A stretch of DNA of 6,539 nucleotides. Origin: Candidatus Bipolaricaulota bacterium (GTDB taxonomy: Bacteria; Bipolaricaulota; Bipolaricaulia; UBA7950; UBA9294). The notes under the pieces were generated by a model that did not search any database, was not told the origin of the DNA, and saw nothing but the letters and a program-made list of their open reading frames with translations. A program made the position numbers and the translations under genes. Positions 4,558 to 6,539 of this stretch are shown here, one piece after another (the first letter of the stretch is position 1; the number at the start of each line of letters is the position of its first letter). The stretch is from assembly GCA_030612175.1 (NCBI GenBank), contig JAUWOJ010000060.1, positions 1 to 6,539 on the forward strand. Direction: 5' to 3'.

Positions 4558-6539
4558 ATGCGCAGCCTGAGCTGGCGAGTGAAACTGAGCGGCCTCTTTG
4601 TATTGGTTTTGGGGGCATCACTGCTGTTCCAGGTGTTCTATGTCATTCCACACATCCGAAACGACGCGATACAAACAACTGAGATTCACCAAGAAGAGAT
4701 TGCCTCCAACCTTGCCCGTGAACTGGCCACGGATCTGAACCAGACCAGGGATAGGGTAATCGAGTTATCTACACGGCCCGAGTTTCACAGTATGGATCTT
4801 GCCGGCATCCGCGACATTATGAAGGTGCTTGCCCAAGGCTCATATCGGTTCGAGTCTCTGTTTGTGATTAACGCCGATGGGTGGTTTATTGAAGGAAGCA
4901 CGGATGACCTGTCCATGTACACCACGAAGAGCTATGCGGACCAACCTTACTTCAGTATTCCATTTGAGAAAGGGGAGATCTATTATGGTTACCCACAATT
5001 TTATGCCGAAACCGGACTTGTTGGAACAACTGTTGCGGTACCCATCGAATCAAATACAGGAGAGCCAGCAGGAGTTCTGTTGGCAGTATTCAAGCTAAAC
5101 TATCTAGTTGATCTGGTGACAAACTATCCACTTGACGAGGAAACAGTTGTCTACGTGGTAGACACGGAAGGCACGGTCGTTGCTCATTCTGCGATAGACT
5201 TATTTGCTCTAGAAGACGGTCCACTGTCGCTAGATTATAGTGACTGGCCGATGGTACAAGCAGTTCTCGCTGGACAGGAGGGCAACTCGCAGCAGTATGA
5301 ACAAGACGGCACATCTTACTTTGGCGCCTATGCCACTCTGGACACCAATGGCTGGGGGGTAGTGGTGGAACGCTCGATGAGTGCGATCCTCGCCGAAAGC
5401 AGCGCTCTGACACGATGGACGCTGATAGTTATCAGTATCCTCTTTGTTGGTTCACTTGGCATAACACTCGTATTCGGGCAACAGATCATGGGCGCGCAGA
5501 GACATAGCGAAGAAGCACTGAAACTGTCCGAGGAGAAATTCAGGGCCATTTTTGACTACGCCAGCGACGGCATTCTTATCGCGGGCGCTGAAGACAAGAG
5601 GTTCTTTGCAGGCAATACCGCGATCTGTGAGATGTTAGGCTATACCCCGCAGGAGATTACTACTCTGGGAGTTGCCGACATACACCCTGAGGAAAGCCTC
5701 CCTGATGTGACAAAGCAGTTTGAGAAACAGTTGCGCGGGGAGATCGCGCTGGCTTCTGATACCCCGGTAAAAAGAAAGGACGGCAACGTATTCTTTGCGG
5801 ATGTCCATGCAAGCTCGGTGACCCTGGGCGAAAAGACATATCTCCTTGGTATATTCAGGGATATCACCACCCGCAAACAAGCCGAGGAAGCATTACGTCA
5901 GTCTTCACAGAAAATAGAGCGCCTTCACCAGATAGCCCATGACTTGGAAGCATGTGAAGAAGAAGACCAAGTCTATCGACTGACCGTCGAAGCAGCAGAG
6001 CAAACCCTTTCCTTGTCTACTTGTACTCTAGATATTGTGGAAGAAGATAGACTAGTGGTTAAGGCAACATCATCGGCATTACCTCCAGGGGCAAGCCAAG
6101 AGATCAAGCTCAAAGAGGGTGGACTGGCAGCGAAGACCTACCGTACTAAAGAGACGACTGTCTTTGGTCGGATAGAGGATGTCCCTGATGCCACACCGGT
6201 ACGAGAAGACATCCGCTCCGGCATCAGCGCCCCAATAGGTGACATCGGTGTGTTTCAAGCTGTCTCTACTGAACCTGATGCGTTTACAAAGAATGACGCA
6301 CGCATGATTGATCTATTACTAGGCCACACCTATGAAGCAATAAGGAGGATCCGCCTACAAGAAGATCTTAAAGACCAAGCAATCCACGATCCACTAACAG
6401 GAGCATACAACCGGCGCTACTTTGATGAAACGATAGAAACAGAACTACAACGCTCCAAACGTTACGACCATCCGATCAGTTTCCTGATGATCGACATCGA
6501 CCGGTTCAAGGAGATAAACGATACGTTCGGTCATCAGAT
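4558..6539 (+). CDS. Membrane sensor diguanylate cyclase (Cache-like, PAS, GAF, GGDEF), 3' end cut
   Basis: The frame is open from the ATG at 4558 to the window end, 660 complete codons. Membrane helix 1 is at about residues 11-30 and helix 2 at about 287-309. The 250-residue region between them faces outside and has the look of a double Cache ligand-binding domain (LFVINADGWFI, YYGYPQF, VVYVVDTEGTVVAHS, GTSYFGAYATL, WGVVVE). A PAS/PAC domain spans about 325-440 (SEEKFRAIFDYASDGILI to FRDITTRKQAEEAL). A GAF domain spans about 455-600. GGDEF begins at HDPLTGAYNRRYF (610-622) and continues to DIDRFKEINDTFGHQ; the cut comes before the GGDEF signature, so c-di-GMP synthesis is expected but activity and any following EAL domain cannot be judged. 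The start at 4558 has GAGGG 4 nt upstream; an in-frame ATG at 4534 would add 8 residues with a poorer site. The gene has its own promoter. The ligand is unknown. Confidence 0.93.
   Translation, partial: MRSLSWRVKLSGLFVLVLGASLLFQVFYVIPHIRNDAIQTTEIHQEEIASNLARELATDLNQTRDRVIELSTRPEFHSMDLAGIRDIMKVLAQGSYRFESLFVINADGWFIEGSTDDLSMYTTKSYADQPYFSIPFEKGEIYYGYPQFYAETGLVGTTVAVPIESNTGEPAGVLLAVFKLNYLVDLVTNYPLDEETVVYVVDTEGTVVAHSAIDLFALEDGPLSLDYSDWPMVQAVLAGQEGNSQQYEQDGTSYFGAYATLDTNGWGVVVERSMSAILAESSALTRWTLIVISILFVGSLGITLVFGQQIMGAQRHSEEALKLSEEKFRAIFDYASDGILIAGAEDKRFFAGNTAICEMLGYTPQEITTLGVADIHPEESLPDVTKQFEKQLRGEIALASDTPVKRKDGNVFFADVHASSVTLGEKTYLLGIFRDITTRKQAEEALRQSSQKIERLHQIAHDLEACEEEDQVYRLTVEAAEQTLSLSTCTLDIVEEDRLVVKATSSALPPGASQEIKLKEGGLAAKTYRTKETTVFGRIEDVPDATPVREDIRSGISAPIGDIGVFQAVSTEPDAFTKNDARMIDLLLGHTYEAIRRIRLQEDLKDQAIHDPLTGAYNRRYFDETIETELQRSKRYDHPISFLMIDIDRFKEINDTFGHQ

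Noticed and set aside
5090..5880. Minus-strand open frames within the sensor cyclase
   Set aside because: They are antisense to the Cache-like and PAS coding regions and have no recognised domains.

Overview
The window holds four protein-coding genes. They form a divergent carbohydrate-control locus on the left, an orphan membrane protein gene in the middle, and a signalling gene cut off by the right edge. Base composition is moderate, Shine-Dalgarno sites are purine-rich (GGAGG type), and the GGDEF protein is a bacterial-type signalling enzyme, so this is a bacterium. The combination of a HAD-GH65 fusion, a stand-alone NfeD and a multi-sensor diguanylate cyclase would suit a thermophile-associated or candidate-phylum lineage (for example Bipolaricaulota, Atribacterota, Thermotogota or Chloroflexota). 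That placement is a guess; no marker gene in the window fixes it.

Left part (1-956): a LacI/GalR-family repressor is read leftward from 867 and runs off the window edge. It lacks roughly the last 45-50 residues of a usual family member. The 89-bp gap between it and the rightward gene holds a perfect 12-bp palindrome, GAAACCGGTTTC (891-902), which is a classical LacI-family operator. The operator overlaps a plausible leftward promoter, so autoregulation together with control of the divergent gene is likely.

Centre left (957-3830): one long gene encodes a two-domain enzyme. An N-terminal HAD phosphatase-fold domain of beta-phosphoglucomutase type is followed by a complete glycoside hydrolase family 65 disaccharide phosphorylase. 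The GH65 half should split an alpha-glucoside (trehalose, kojibiose, maltose or similar) with inorganic phosphate to give beta-glucose 1-phosphate. The HAD half should convert that to glucose 6-phosphate. With the adjacent repressor, this reads as a sugar-inducible, ATP-sparing alpha-glucoside utilisation unit.

Centre right (3831-4557): a 170-bp gap contains a short stretch whose + strand translations faintly resemble a decayed transposase. A small NfeD-like membrane protein gene (4001-4390) follows, without its usual SPFH/stomatin partner in view. The next gap holds a weak hairpin and a good sigma70-type promoter with a perfect TATAAT.

Right part (4558-6539): the first 660 codons of a membrane-bound sensor diguanylate cyclase. 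It has an extracytoplasmic Cache-like region between two membrane helices, then PAS, GAF and the start of a GGDEF domain. The window ends before the GGDEF signature, so catalytic competence cannot be judged. I see no CRISPR array, tRNA or rRNA gene, and no intact mobile element. The most notable items are the phosphorylase-mutase fusion with its operator, and a GAF domain that reminds me of haloarchaeal sensors.
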